Shown here: positions 1 to 11,038 of the stretch, piece after piece
Layout of the letters: every line of letters starts with the position of its first letter
Numbering within the stretch: the stretch's first letter is position 1
Source of the DNA: Stictocephala bisonia
Lineage: Eukaryota > Arthropoda > Insecta > Hemiptera > Membracidae
Direction of reading: 5' to 3'
Assembly (NCBI GenBank): GCA_035578905.1
Contig: JAQJVL010000807.1
Location: 62,001-126,000 of the forward strand
DNA length: 64,000 nt
Notes under the pieces: generated by a model
What the model was told of the DNA's origin: nothing
The model's input: only the letters and a program-made list of their open reading frames with translations
Database searches by the model: none
Position numbers and translations under genes: made by a program

Positions 1-1197
1 CCCCATACTTGGGCATTACTCTGGATGAAGGCTTAACATTTCTACCGCACGTCAAAAACCAAGGTGTCAAAGTAAGAAATCTCTTTGGCAGGCTTGCTAG
101 ACTGCTCTGTCTTCGCTTCGGCATCAAACAAATACAACTCAACACCATCTATAGAGCAGTTTTTATTCCGATAATGTCTTATGCTGTACTTACTTGGAAG
201 CATAGACTTAATCACTACGCCATTAAAAAGAATTTAAGAAAATCACAAAGATTGGCGCTCATCAGCACCACAGGGGCTTATAGAACGTCGCCCCTAATGG
301 CACTCTGCCTGATAACGGGAAACCCACCCATAGAACTTAAGCTTGCAGAATGTGCAATGCTAAGAGAAAAGGCACTGGGAAGAATAGCCGAAACCAAAAA
401 GGAAATCAAACAAAGAACTAACACCACATGGCAAGATGAATGGACGAATGCAGATACTGGCAGGAAAACTTTCCAACTACTGCCGTCAGTACAAGAAAGA
501 ACAACACTTAAACATTTTGAAAATGTAGAACAAGCTACAATTCACCTATTAATAGGCCACGGACCCTTTAAGGAATATCTCACTAGATTCCATAGGGCGG
601 AAAGCCCGGAATGCAATGACTACGGACAGATTGACTCACATGTGCATGGCGTACTGGAATGCGAAGCCAATGAAGATCTGAGAGGATGTTTGCATGAAAA
701 CGCAGAAGAAAAACCTTGGAACGTCAGTACATTAATTATGAATTCTAATTCCTTCAACACCTTGCAAACAATCATGAAGCAACTGGTTCAAAGAAGAGAG
801 ATATAATGAAGAAGAACCAAGCCAGAAAGGCCACGGAGTGGACACCCGGGTTTAAGCAGCCCGTGAAAATAAATAACTGCTACAACGGGGTGGGGAACCC
901 CTCACTGGTTTACCCCAACCAAGTGAGCCCCACACACAGCCGAATTGAGTAAGCTGTGGCTTAGATTCTTGGGGGCAGTAGTTTCTATTCAGAAAGAATA
1001 AAAAGCTAGAGACATCCAAGACCTACGCCAGTCAAAGTAAAGATACCAAGCATGAAGGAAGTATCTGGAAACCCCCACACAAATGACAAACCTCCTGGAC
1101 ACGACAACTCAAAAAGACACATTCGGAAACATTATCAAAATTCTAATTGGAATAATCAGAAGAGCAAGGACATGACATAAAAAAAAAAAAAAAAAAA
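1..1197 (+). mobile_element. 3' end of an R1-clade non-LTR retrotransposon (LINE)
   Basis: The block consists of the C-terminal part of a reverse-transcriptase ORF (to 806), about 370 bp of relatively GC-rich 3' UTR (CCCGGG and GGGGTGGGG-type blocks at 845-935) and a run of 19 A at 1179-1197 that I take as the poly(A) tail. The 5' part lies outside the window. The R1 assignment rests on the protein; many R1 elements insert in 28S rDNA, but nothing here resembles rDNA, so this copy belongs to a dispersed R1-like lineage or is a misplaced fragment. No target-site duplication can be tested because the 5' end is missing. Confidence 0.8.
3..806 (+). CDS. R1-like LINE reverse transcriptase, C-terminal fragment (partial, 5' end off window)
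   Basis: About 268 codons are open from the left edge to TAA at 804-806, with no internal stop. The fragment begins at PYLGITLDEG, the usual region just after the RT palm/thumb. It continues with IPIMSYAVLTW, then QRLALISTTGAYRTSP and a GNPPIELKLAE segment, which together are the R1-clade signature after the RT domain. The end normally carries a CCHC zinc knuckle (C-x2-C...H...C); here only HVHGVLEC survives and the first cysteine pair is degraded (ECNDYG), so the knuckle looks damaged. In an intact element this ORF2 protein would nick target DNA and reverse-transcribe the element RNA. The true start is outside the window, so the first in-window codon is not a start. Confidence 0.8.
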   Translation, partial: PYLGITLDEGLTFLPHVKNQGVKVRNLFGRLARLLCLRFGIKQIQLNTIYRAVFIPIMSYAVLTWKHRLNHYAIKKNLRKSQRLALISTTGAYRTSPLMALCLITGNPPIELKLAECAMLREKALGRIAETKKEIKQRTNTTWQDEWTNADTGRKTFQLLPSVQERTTLKHFENVEQATIHLLIGHGPFKEYLTRFHRAESPECNDYGQIDSHVHGVLECEANEDLRGCLHENAEEKPWNVSTLIMNSNSFNTLQTIMKQLVQRREI

Positions 1198-1485
1198 TAC
1201 TGCATCAAATGAACACTCTCGATCAAGACATCCCCAAATACTAACAGGGAAGAAATTCCCACCCATCCCCCCTCCCAGTGGATCAGCCTTGGGTCCCCCG
1301 CTGGAAAAGCGAACTTTGAGAAGAAAGGCAAACAAACAACTAACCTCATTAACACAAGACAAGGAAATTATTTTTAAGACAAAATAAAAACTAACAACGA
1401 TTAAGGAATAAGAAGCACTGATATTCCGAAAGGAAGGTGCAGTGTGTGTGGTACGAGTAAAAAAAAAAAAAAAAAAAAAAAAAAA
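1198..1485. other. Sequence between two A-tracts, possible retrotransposed segment
   Basis: This stretch follows the A-tract of the R1-like LINE and ends in a 27-A run at 1459-1485. Two A-tails about 290 bp apart suggest either a second small retrotransposed piece or a transduced 3' flank. I recognise no coding sequence; the short open frames on the minus strand only read through the A/T runs. Confidence 0.3.
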
Positions 1486-1710
1486 TGTCTACAGTTCCTA
1501 TTCTTAGTTGTTCCTGAATGAAGAAAAACGTATGCAGTTATGTCTTTGAACTTATCAAGCCATGTAGAAATTATCAAACTGGAGAACAACAATCACAACT
1601 CTACAATACAACACTTCATGATGGACAAGGCTACACTGCATGATCTGTAGTCGATGTATTTCCCAGAGTTGTGGTTCGGCCAACGATTTTGTAACGAGAT
1701 GATTGGTTCG

Positions 1711-1930
1711 CCACTTGGCTCGTTCAGACACAATTGTCCTGTACCTCCGAACAGAGCAGATGAGCTGTCAATCAGTGCCGCTTGGCTCGGTAAGACACAA
1801 TTTTCCTGTAACACCGAACAGAGCAGATGAACTGTCAATCAGTGCTGCTCAGCTTGGTGAGACACAATTAATTGTCTTGTAACTCCGAAAATAGCAGATG
1901 ACCTGTCAATTAGTGCTTCTCGGCTCGGTA
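1711..1930. repeat. Three-copy 67-bp tandem repeat
   Basis: The motif GACACAATT recurs at 1727, 1794 and 1861, a period of exactly 67 bp. Each unit also carries a GAACAGAGCAGATGA-like block and CTGTCAATCAGTGC. Copies 1 and 2 are close; copy 3 is more diverged and has a small insertion. A short fourth partial start (CGGCTCGGT) ends the array near 1930. The small minus-strand open frame across it is a by-product. Confidence 0.85.
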
Positions 1931-4030
1931 GTATGTGGCCTGCTTAAAACTGATGGAGCACACTGCACGTGGAATTGAAGTCTTATACTCATCTTAACGA
2001 TTAAGTGTAATTTATGATTAATTAATTACGTTTTGAAAAATGTATATCTGTAATAATTTAATAATTTTTATTCCATATGGTGGTTTCTAGAAAATCTAAT
2101 TGCTAATTTACATTGTCTAATCATTTCCTGAAGTATATATTATAAATTTTATAACAAAAGATTAAAACAATAGAATAGATCAACCATGTTCATAAACCCT
2201 GTGAGATCAAAATGGCCAGTGTGTTTGCATTACTTTTTTTTTTTTTTTTTTTTTTTTGAAGAACAGCTATCACATGGACAATTAGTTTGGTGGATAGTTA
2301 ATATGAAATGGTAATAAAAAACAGTTTTAAAATCAATAACATATAACTTTAGCTGCTATAATAATGTATCTCCTTAGTTTGAATATTTATATAAATAGTA
2401 AAATGTTCAATGGTAAGCTTTAACATTTTCAGCGTATAAAATTCCTTATATATTTTCATTAAATCAATAAACCAAAAAAAGATGAAGAAGAGAGCATTGT
2501 AGCTACCACATTTCAAGCTAGTATTATGAATGGACCGTGGTTGACCTCATTATCGATACCATTTGTGGGACTTCCAGGTTGAGGTAATTGGTGTTTCGGG
2601 TAATGGCTTTGCAATAATACCGGAAATAAACTCTACAATATTGGATGTGGAATTTCATTGTAAAATGGATATCTGTTAAGTACAAAGTCGGCTTTGGCCC
2701 GTTTTATGTTGTTTAAATGTTACATTTATTTGAAAGTTATCAAAGCACAACTTAAACTCAAAGTATAACTATTACTGTAAGTGATATACATTTTGATTGT
2801 CGGTATAAATTTAAAAACAATTTTTATTTTATCTTGTTATACATAGCTATAACAAGAACAGACACTTAACTACATAATAGGTAGACACTTAGCTCTAGAA
2901 GCTAATACAATCTAAAATCACAAGTTAGTTGTTTAGTTTTTTTTTTTAATACGATTCACCTTTGGACTTGGCATAAATATTCTTTGCCGTCTTTAAATGC
3001 GTATAGAAATAGTTTTAAAATACTTGCTAACAAATAGCTTTAATAATACTGTATATATATTAAAAATCAATTATACAAACCCAATGTTTTATAATATTCG
3101 AAACATTCAAAATTATTATTAAAAAATATCACCAAATTATCCATATTCATCAACATTTATAAAAACCAATTGTTTACAATTTTATTTAAAGAATTGTTAT
3201 ATACTTAATTTAATTACTTAATTTACACTTGAAAATGACCATAAAGTTGAGACATGTTGTGTGAAATAATTTAAATAAAAAATGTTAAGGGTACTCAGTT
3301 TGAATTTTATTACATCCTAAAATACTTAAGTAGCCCTAATTTTTAACTGTATATTAATATATACTAAATAACTCAATGCCAGCGGATCAAAGCTTTCAAA
3401 ACCATTCCCCATAAAATGACATAGATTTTGACTGTGCAGCTTGACAATATGTCGAGACATATTAATTCATTTATATTCTTAACAATTTAACCAATTGACC
3501 TATTTTGCACTTTTATGTAACAATCTACAGAAACATATATAGTTTGTCACTGTATAAATAACTGTTTACAAAGAGTTTCTGTAGTAAACTCTACCGATGT
3601 TTAATATGATTAAATATATGAAGTTAATACGAACACTGATTATAAATATTTGAGATTAATAATCTATCAATAAGTAGGGATCTCAATTATTTTAAATTAG
3701 GGCACGAGCTGAAACCGCATAAAACTGCTAAGGTAAGCGGCTTATCAGATATTTCCCTTAGGATCGAGGATTTACTGGATGTTTAACGGAACTGATGCTA
3801 GATAATCTTGAAGATCATAAATTTTAAATGATCCCTCATGATAACGTTCACACATTAGATCTGTATCAGCGATTATTTACAACATAAAAAAAGTTTAATG
3901 AGAGGAATAAAAGTGTCATATTGAAAAAGTGTAGTGAAAATAAATCAAAATTCAGAACAATTTAATAATTTTTTTAAAGATTATAGAACGATAAAATATA
4001 TTTTGAAAACACATCCAAATTTCAGGGCAT
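1931..4030. other. AT-rich non-coding stretch
   Basis: No gene recognised. It contains a 24-T run at 2234-2257 (possible tail of a minus-strand retroposon) and many short A/T runs. A slightly more GC-balanced patch at 2520-2690 has an open frame of about 44 codons without recognisable similarity. Confidence 0.6.
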
Positions 4031-4157
4031 CTAATTCAAATTCAAATTCAAATGTTTTATTGCATGAAGACAATTACATGAATTGCATCGCAATAGTCAA
4101 TATTAATAATAAATAATAAAAATATCCTATCCTATACATACAATCTTAAAAACGGTG

Positions 4158-4351
4158 CATACAAACATACAAGATGTCTTACATTCACTCTCTCATTTAT
4201 ACTAGATTAAAATTCTGAAACTAAATAATAAATATATAACTAAATAAATAGGTTCATACAAACATAAAAACTGTCTTACATTCACGCTCTCATTTAAACT
4301 GGGTTAAAATATTAAAACTAAAATAAATAAATACATAACTAAATAAATAGA
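4158..4351. repeat. 97-bp tandem duplication in the LINE 3' UTR
   Basis: CATACAAACAT starts at 4158 and again at 4255. Both copies continue with a TCTTACATTCAC block, CTCTCATTTA and an ACTAAATAAATAG end. The two copies differ at scattered positions. Confidence 0.8.
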
Positions 4352-4407
4352 TAGCGGCCACTCCACCTCCCTGTGCCATACCAATATTTGAGGGTCATTT
4401 GGCATTA

Positions 4408-4752
4408 CTAGGTCTCCCAGTTATGTGCAAGGAACTCGTCCACGCTGTAGAAAGCGTTTGATATAAGTACGTTTTTAAGACGAGCCTTCAATGCCTTGGG
4501 CACCTGTGCACATTTGAATTCATTGGGTAGACTGTTGATTAATCGAACACCGGCCTGAGAAGGAAGATGTTCGAAAACCACCGTCCTGTGTTGCCCAGTT
4601 CGGTAGGTTTCCCTGCCTCTGGTGTTGTGTCCGTGTATGTCGGTGCCTCTAGTTAGAGTGCATTTGGTCATGCAGTAAGTGATTGTTTCCAATATATAAA
4701 TGCAGGGCAGGGTCAACAGTTTTAGATTCTGAAATGCAGTTCTGCACGAATC
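4408..4752 (-). pseudogene. LINE reverse transcriptase C-terminal tail (fragment)
   Basis: Starting upstream of the longest open frame, the minus strand reads SCRTAFQNLKLLTLPCIYIL, then a HGHNTRGRETYR segment, GVRLINSLPNEFK, and ends FYSVDEFLAHNWET before the stop. This is the standard tail found after the RT domain in CR1/Jockey-like elements: LTLP.(L/I)YI.E, H.HNTR, a (K/R)L.N.LP block and a FYSVDEFL-like end. No RT catalytic motifs remain and there is no real start codon (the first M-like codon would be TTG), so it is a dead fragment and not a host gene. Confidence 0.8.
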
Positions 4753-5943
4753 TCTGCTTTTTAATTTTAAAATCTCAAAAACTGTTGTAAATTTAGTTGT
4801 CTATTTGGGGAAAAAACCGTCAATATCTTACGTGGATTACAAAATGAAAAATGGTATATAGCTCATGCCATTTTGGTCCTGGGAAATAGCATATAAAGTA
4901 TAAAAAATACTTGTATATAAACATGATATAGTTAATTAATTGTATATTGTACTTATATACTTGCAATATGCTGTCTACATGGGACAGGAACAGCTAGTGC
5001 GTGGTAAATAGCAGGCGTATGTGTTGTGTTGAACTGGATTCAGTGAATTACGTACTAACTTAGCTCAGTTGAGAATTAGAACTTTGAAAATGCACCTTAA
5101 GTTCTCCGCACATATAAATAGTATAATTGGAATCGACAGAGTAAGGCTAAACGAAATGTCGGACTCACCTTTAAAATATATATATATCCTATTAAATAAG
5201 AATATGAAGCACCTGCAGTTTGATCTATTTCAGTTGATCGTCTGAAATACATTACAATAACTTATTCATAATCTGAATAAAGGACATTTCCCTAGTTTGA
5301 AGTGTTGATTTTATTTATTCAAGTTAAATAAACCTTGGGAAACGTTTTATTTGGTTTAGCCAGTTACGTTTTCTATTAACATACAATACTTAAAATATTT
5401 AAAGATTGTTTATCATTAAATTTTTAGACGAAAAGGGATACATTGAGTCAATAAAATATCCCCTTTTAATATGTATAACAGGAAGGAGTACTTTTAAGTT
5501 ATTATATAAACTTGAATGCCTTTATAATATTTAATGAACGTTTCGGAACTACGATAAAAGATAATGGATTAAATGGTCCTAATATCAGTAATGTTTTCTT
5601 TTGTAGATAGATATAATACAAACAACAACAGAGTAAAAGTACCTGTCAAATGAAAATAACATGATGAAAAATATAACATTTCTTAGTATAAATTGGCAAA
5701 TATATATTAAAGGAAATATTAAAGGAAGTTCCTATCTTGACGAATTAAACATGTAATAGGTTCATGATATTTTACCTCATTATCAGTTATAATAAGACAA
5801 GATTATGCCGTTAACTAAAAATCTTATAGGCTATGATATAGGTTATTTATAATGACTCTCTATAATTAAATCATTACAAAGCATAACTTACTGATTATAT
5901 ATTTTTACTATTAATAATAAAATGTTTAGATACAGTCGTGACA
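4753..5943. other. AT-rich non-coding stretch
   Basis: No gene recognised. A short TA run lies at 5176-5188. The rest is AT-rich single-copy-looking sequence. Confidence 0.55.
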
Positions 5944-6440
5944 ACTTGTTACAGAGTGTTTGTGGCTGTTCATTCACTAAAACGACTGCAATACTTACTT
6001 CCCTTTAACATAGTTTTATTGCTTGTGTAAGCACTGGTTTTCCCTTACTTTAACTACTGTAGTGCCGTAATGACTACATAGGCTACTAAACTACTATATA
6101 CGTCTCCCCTTCAATCTACCATACTACATCCACGTGACACCTTACTACATTGAGACTTAAATATTAAAATTGACAAACTTAAGACGTATGCGTATTGCTA
6201 TACTGACACACACATTACTAAATACAGGTTACCGAAATTATCTAGCAAATAATTTTAAACGGAAGGAGATGTGGGGGTAAGAACATGCACTGGCCCATCC
6301 ACATAGTGTATTAATCATCATAATACTACATTATACAATAAATATTTTACAGTTACAGCCAGCAGGATCTGGAACTCCTTACTACACTCTATTAAACTTG
6401 CATATAGCCGTCTGTTATTTTTTGTTGAGCTAAAGAATTA
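5944..6440 (+). pseudogene. LINE reverse transcriptase C-terminal region, multiple stops
   Basis: In the frame of position 5983 the sequence reads RVFVAVHSLKRLQYLLPFNI, then a stop, then ALVFPYFNYCSAVMT, later INHHNTTLYNKYFTVTASRI and WNSLLHSIKLAYSRLLFF. These are recognisable LINE post-RT motifs (LP.....L...L.FPYF.YC..V; ...WN.LP..I). At least six in-frame stops interrupt it, so it has long been non-functional. Confidence 0.75.
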
Positions 6441-6870
6441 TCCTCTAAATCGGATGGGCTGAGCCAGGAGCATGGGTGGCTGCTGGGAGGAACTTTCTTG
6501 GACTGTTCGAATGAGAGTGTGAATGTCAATTTCATCAATGTACTAGATATATCATTTATACTAGTTTATCATTTTGTTAATATTGAATATTTTACTTTAA
6601 TCAATGATATATTTATCATTGTTATTAGTTTGTTCATTTATCCAGTATTATTATTTTAATTTATTGAAACAGAATTGATGTAGACTACTTTATGTATGAT
6701 TTCTTGTTTGTTTAGAACTTTTATAAACCAAACATTTTCGTTCATATTTTATTTTTCTTCCTATTTAATATTACATTTTTTAGTTAGAGGTTAAATGTAA
6801 GAAAGGACCATGTAAGGTTTAAATGTTCACCTCAATAAGAAAGTGTTTTCATTCTTTCATTCATTATTTA
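5944..6870 (+). mobile_element. 3' end of a second CR1/Jockey-type LINE, with CATT-repeat tail
   Basis: A decayed RT C-terminus (to about 6440) is followed by a 3' UTR containing a GAGCCAGGAGCATGG block (6463-6477) and a CCTCAATAAGAAAGTG end that runs into CATT/TTCATTCATT repeats at 6850-6866. The order (tail protein, UTR, AATAA-like signal, short-unit tail) matches a 5'-truncated LINE. It differs in tail unit and protein from the copy at 4031-4752, so it is a separate lineage. Confidence 0.7.
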
Positions 6871-7714
6871 TATTTTTATCAGTCTAAAAGGAAAATAAAA
6901 AAAATATTACACCTTCAATTATACAGAAGACATGAAGTTATTGCTTGCAAACTTTCAAAGTGATCATATTCCTCATGAAAAATGGTTTCCAAAAAAATTA
7001 TATTTATTTATAAAAAATAAAAGGACTTAAAATAAGCTTAGATCCTTCATAACCTTCCATTACCTAGACCCCATAGACTATTGATCCTTGCAGGAAACCT
7101 ACCCAGACAGAGAAGGAAGAAAGCCATAACTCGTATCTGTGCTATTTCTAAATCAGCATAAAGCCTTAATGCGTTAGACGATTCGACCACCGGTATTCAA
7201 GGACAAATAGTACCATTATTCAGAGGCCAAGTAAGCGTAAAAGTAATATTTTATGTCTTGGTTTAGGTCTGTTAAAAAGTACCATTTTCATTTTATTATA
7301 GACAATTCTGATACAAAACCAGTCAATTGCAATAGTAAAGTTAAAATCTACATACTGATGCAGGTATCAAGTAGATTGTATGATTAAGACCTATATAACT
7401 TATTACTGTAACGAAACAACGATAAGCATTTTATTGAAAAGCAATAAAATTTTTTAAACAAAATAGCACAGCATAGTGTGACATATTTCGGTATATTATA
7501 TTACTCATAAAATTTTAGTAATTTTAGGCAGAAATCTAGCACAAATTGTATGTTAAAATAATGCTGATCCGATTCAATTTTATATGCTTATAATACATTT
7601 TAAATAGAAGTACCTATTAAGACAAACAAATATTTATTTTTAAAAAAATTCCAACAAAACATGACAATTCAGGATGTTTTTTTGTAGTTGTTGTTTTTGT
7701 TCTGCAGGTCAAGA
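6871..7714. other. AT-rich non-coding stretch
   Basis: No gene recognised. A GC-richer patch at 7045-7240 has no open frame of note. Confidence 0.55.
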
Positions 7715-8020
7715 ACCAAGGTACATGAATATATGGGTCGGTGGACCAGTACTACTAAACATGTATGGGTGGGCGAGTAGGTCAGTATCACCATACATGG
7801 ATGGGTGAAGGGGGGTAGCCTAGTACCACTGTACATATATGGTTGAGTTGGTGGGTCAGTTATTTGGAGACACCACGGAATGAAAACAACCACCCATCCG
7901 CATTAGCGTGCAGTAGTATTGACGCACTCACCCACCCATAAACGAACAATGGTCTACAATCCACCAATACACGTACTGTATATCAATCTTCCCACCTGCC
8001 CATACACCTACAGTGGTATT
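7715..8020. repeat. GGGT-rich minisatellite, locus 1, with an orientation switch
   Basis: Units of about 32-36 bp built around TATGGGTGGGT and a CA(A/G)TACCACTGTAC-like half run G-rich on the plus strand from about 7725 to 7870. From about 7885 to 8016 the same unit appears in reverse complement (CACCCACCCATAAACG, CCCATACACC, CAGTGGTATT). The two halves form an imperfect inverted pair. The same unit recurs at 33585-34925, 46860-46985 and 49470-49830. The minus-strand open frame in the G-rich half translates repeat only. Confidence 0.8.
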
Positions 8021-8161
8021 AAAAAATTTTGTATTAGCAAAACAATATAATTAATATTTTCCTAAAAATTATTTTTAGTTAACATTTATAGCTATTAATG
8101 TTTAATTAAAATTTACTTACCAGACAGTATCCGGTAATTATACGTATTCCATACATGTTCA

Positions 8162-8165
<4 letters not shown>

Positions 8166-8219
<54 letters not shown>
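8166..8219. repeat. (TA)n microsatellite
   Basis: About 27 uninterrupted TA units. Confidence 0.95.
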
Positions 8220-8221
<2 letters not shown>

Positions 8222-9934
8222 CCCCTCTAATAAAAAAATAATTAATTTTTTAATTTTAATTTTTTTAAATAATAAAAAAAATAAAATATTACTCCTCTAG
8301 TATACTTGTTGTGTCTACTTTAATGACAAATATCACTAGTCTCATCACAAAATTGTTCTCATGTGAATTACTTTGGAGATCGTTTAGTTGAATTTATTTA
8401 GGATTGAATAATTTGTTCACATAGAACAATATTCATTATAACATTTTATTCAGAGTTAAAACATATTCTATTTAGATTAGTTGTTTGCAAGCTAAGAATT
8501 ATTTTGCCATTGATTGAGATGATCATTAAAAATAATGATCCTGGTGATCTTCAGGAAAAGATCCATCGTTACGTCACGTCAACAATACAACGTATTTACC
8601 AACTTGGTGTTGTAGTCTTTCATAAAGATTTGAATTGGTGTCTATTGAAAATAGTATTATTTGATGATATAATAGTGTGGCCTGAACTTTCCGTTTATTT
8701 CATTAAAATCACTATGTATTTTAAAAAAATATGGTTTTTTTCGTTCGGCTTCTAAAATACAATTTGTTTTCTTTTTATATGTTCAGTATTGGGGATGAAA
8801 AGTTATATTTATAAACGTTTGTCTTATATTCAATAAATTTAAGAATTCCCAACAGAGTCTTTTTAAAAAACATTGATATAATTGTTGCTTATATACTATA
8901 AGAACGTTGAAACTGGGTTCTGGCATCCTGAAACTATGGGTTATGTGTGATTTTATAAGAAAAAATGTAATATTTGAAAGAATTAATTGTTTATTTTATT
9001 GATTTTATTGTTGTTTGTGGATTAAATATTACATCATGAATAGTTAAATATTTAATAGTGCAGTAGTATAAGAAATGTTAACAATAAGGAATGTATTTTG
9101 GACTTTTCAATGTAATCTGAGTTGGATATATAATGTAAGATAAGTTCATTGACATATTTTTGTTTTATGAATAATACGAATTTTTATAAATCATTCTTGA
9201 TCCATCAACAGCAAAAATTGTCCAGATTAAAACATAAATCTTTAAATCAGGGGTACATTAATCAATCGTGTTTTAAGTATATTTTACTATGATTTAGGAC
9301 TAAACTGTGTATTTTAATTTTGAAATAATGATTAAATAAACACTATACATTGCTATTAACTCTCCGATTTACTTAACATTATTATATTAAGTTGATAGTA
9401 TATAATTGCATTCTGTGCATACCTGTTCTTAAACAGATATTTAAATCGATTAATTTTTTGTATAGTCATTTTTTACGTGACATTACATTGACTTTTTGTT
9501 TTTAATAGTTATACAATATAAAGAGAAAAGAGAAAGAGATGCAAGCTTAGTGACAAGTTAATTAATCGAGGGTAAAGCACTTGCCATGACTGTATTTTAA
9601 ATATACGAATGTTAATTTAATCATTAATATTATCTAAATAATGTAATTATTTATTAAACTATATTACACCGGCAAATTTTATAAACAATCGTTTATTTCT
9701 ACCTGAAGCGAAGTAATATATTTTAGCAGCTGTAACACAAGTCCGTTGTAATTAATACCAGGACGCTTTGAATATTTAGTTTCTTATATTTAATAATGAT
9801 AAATAATAGGATATTACGTCTTCTATAAAGTTAACTTCAATTAGATTCCAAGAACTAATTTTTGATTGCTGAATTTTCCCTACCTGTAACCAAACATTAA
9901 TTTAGCATATAAATATACTTTTAATTACCCTTAT
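8220..9934. other. AT-rich non-coding stretch with an unassigned short open frame
   Basis: No gene recognised. An 83-codon plus-strand frame at 8504-8755 begins with TTG, not ATG. Its first third (NNDPGDLQEKIHRYVTST) looks protein-like but matches nothing I know, and the rest is AT-driven. It is more likely chance or a relic than a gene. Confidence 0.5.
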
Positions 9935-9938
9935 TTAA

Positions 9939-11034
9939 GGGGAGTCCAAATCGAAAAAATTAAAAAAAAATAATTTTTATGTTTTAAATTGTTTATTAAA
10001 CTCCATAAAGCTCTGAGTAATTTGGTATAAATCTTATATTCCAAAGTTGTTCGGAATTGCATGAAAAAAATAAAATTATAAATCATGCAACTAGCTCTGA
10101 CTCTGCATGTCGATACTTGGTGTAAATATAACCAATGTCAACAAAAAAAACCAAAACTATGACCACAATGCACATTTACATGTCAATGAAATTGTTATGA
10201 CTGCCACTAAACACATTTTTAGAGACCTATCTGATACTCACCTACTAGAGAAATGTCTCAAAGGCAAAACTAAAAATCCTAATGAGAGTCTGAATAATGT
10301 AATTTTGGGCAACAATAACAAAAAGGGTCTTCGTTACTCTGGAAACATTAAAATATGGAGTATTTTCAGCTGTATGTGCTTTCAATGATAGGTTCATTAG
10401 CAAAGTAAAAATAATGGAAGAACTTGGACTCCAGCCTCGGAAAAATCTAGTTCAAGCTATGGTACGGCTAGAAAAACTTAGGTTTCGAAAAGCTGAAAAA
10501 GCAGCGTTTGATTTAGAAAAAAAAAATTAGACTAAGTAGGATGCAGAAAAGAAAAAGATTGGAGGACCAGTTTGAAGAAAATGAGGATCCAGATAATCCA
10601 TCTTATCTAGCTGGGAACTACTAAATTGTCGAGGTAGAATAAAGAATTATATAATTAAACTTTAAATGCAATTTTCCGAAAATTAATTTTTTTCATATTT
10701 GATGTCACTTTTCTCAGTAACTATAAGGCCTACAAGTACCAAATTTGCACTGCACTTTATTCTTACTAAGGTCTTTCCACCCTCATAAGGGTTTATCGTT
10801 GTATACATATTTAATTCAGAAAATATTTTTTTTGTAAAATAATTGGCAAAAATTTAGCGGTTTATTTTAAAAATGACAAAATTTTTTTTAATATTTTTAA
10901 AAAATCTTTATGAGTGTGGCTAGTTAAAAGGATGATCTTCAAAATAAAAAAAATATATATAACTCTAACTTGTTTCTTTCCTGAGAAAAGTGGCATTAAC
11001 TTAACATTACGTAAGATAGGATTTCGGACTCCCC
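9939..11034 (+). mobile_element. Decayed DNA transposon with TTAA target duplication (Kolobok-like / Mutator-like transposase type)
   Basis: The ends are GGGGAGTCCAAATCG (9939-) and, in reverse complement, GGGGAGTCCGAAATC (ending 11034), short imperfect terminal inverted repeats. Both are flanked directly by TTAA (9935-9938 and 11035-11038), the expected target-site duplication. The 1096-bp interior carries only the C-terminal third of a transposase. TTAA duplication is known for piggyBac, Kolobok and Sola3. The protein is not piggyBac-like, so Kolobok is the best guess; this is inference from the TSD plus protein pattern. The copy is internally deleted and could move only with help from elsewhere. 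Confidence 0.75.
10100..10624 (+). pseudogene. Transposase C-terminal remnant (Kolobok/Mutator-like), frameshifted
   Basis: Across frames the remnant reads HVDTWCKYNQ, then IFRDLSDTHLLEKCLKGKTK and NPNESLNNVI, then TLETLKYGVFSAVCAFND, then ELGLQPRKNLVQAMVRLEKL, RKAEKAAFDLEKK and a final EENEDPDNPSYLAGNY before TAA at 10622-10624. The WCKY block, the CL.GKT.N.NESLN block and the acidic end are hallmarks of a transposase family common in arthropod genomes, often annotated as a Mutator-like transposase domain. Frame changes near 10150, 10330 and in the A-run near 10525 destroy it. The catalytic N-terminal part is absent. Confidence 0.75.
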
Positions 11035-11038
11035 TTAA

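Larger units (their letters stand above)
4031..4752 (-). mobile_element. 3' end of a CR1/Jockey-type LINE
   Basis: Read on the minus strand, the element has a decayed RT C-terminus (4752 to 4408), a 3' UTR with a 97-bp tandem duplication, and a simple-repeat tail of TTGAAT units ending near 4031 preceded by an AATAAA-like signal (TGCAATAAAA). A hexamer tail of this sort, in place of poly(A), is typical of several arthropod LINE lineages. The 5' boundary is soft; the protein similarity stops near 4752, so the copy is strongly 5'-truncated. Confidence 0.75.
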
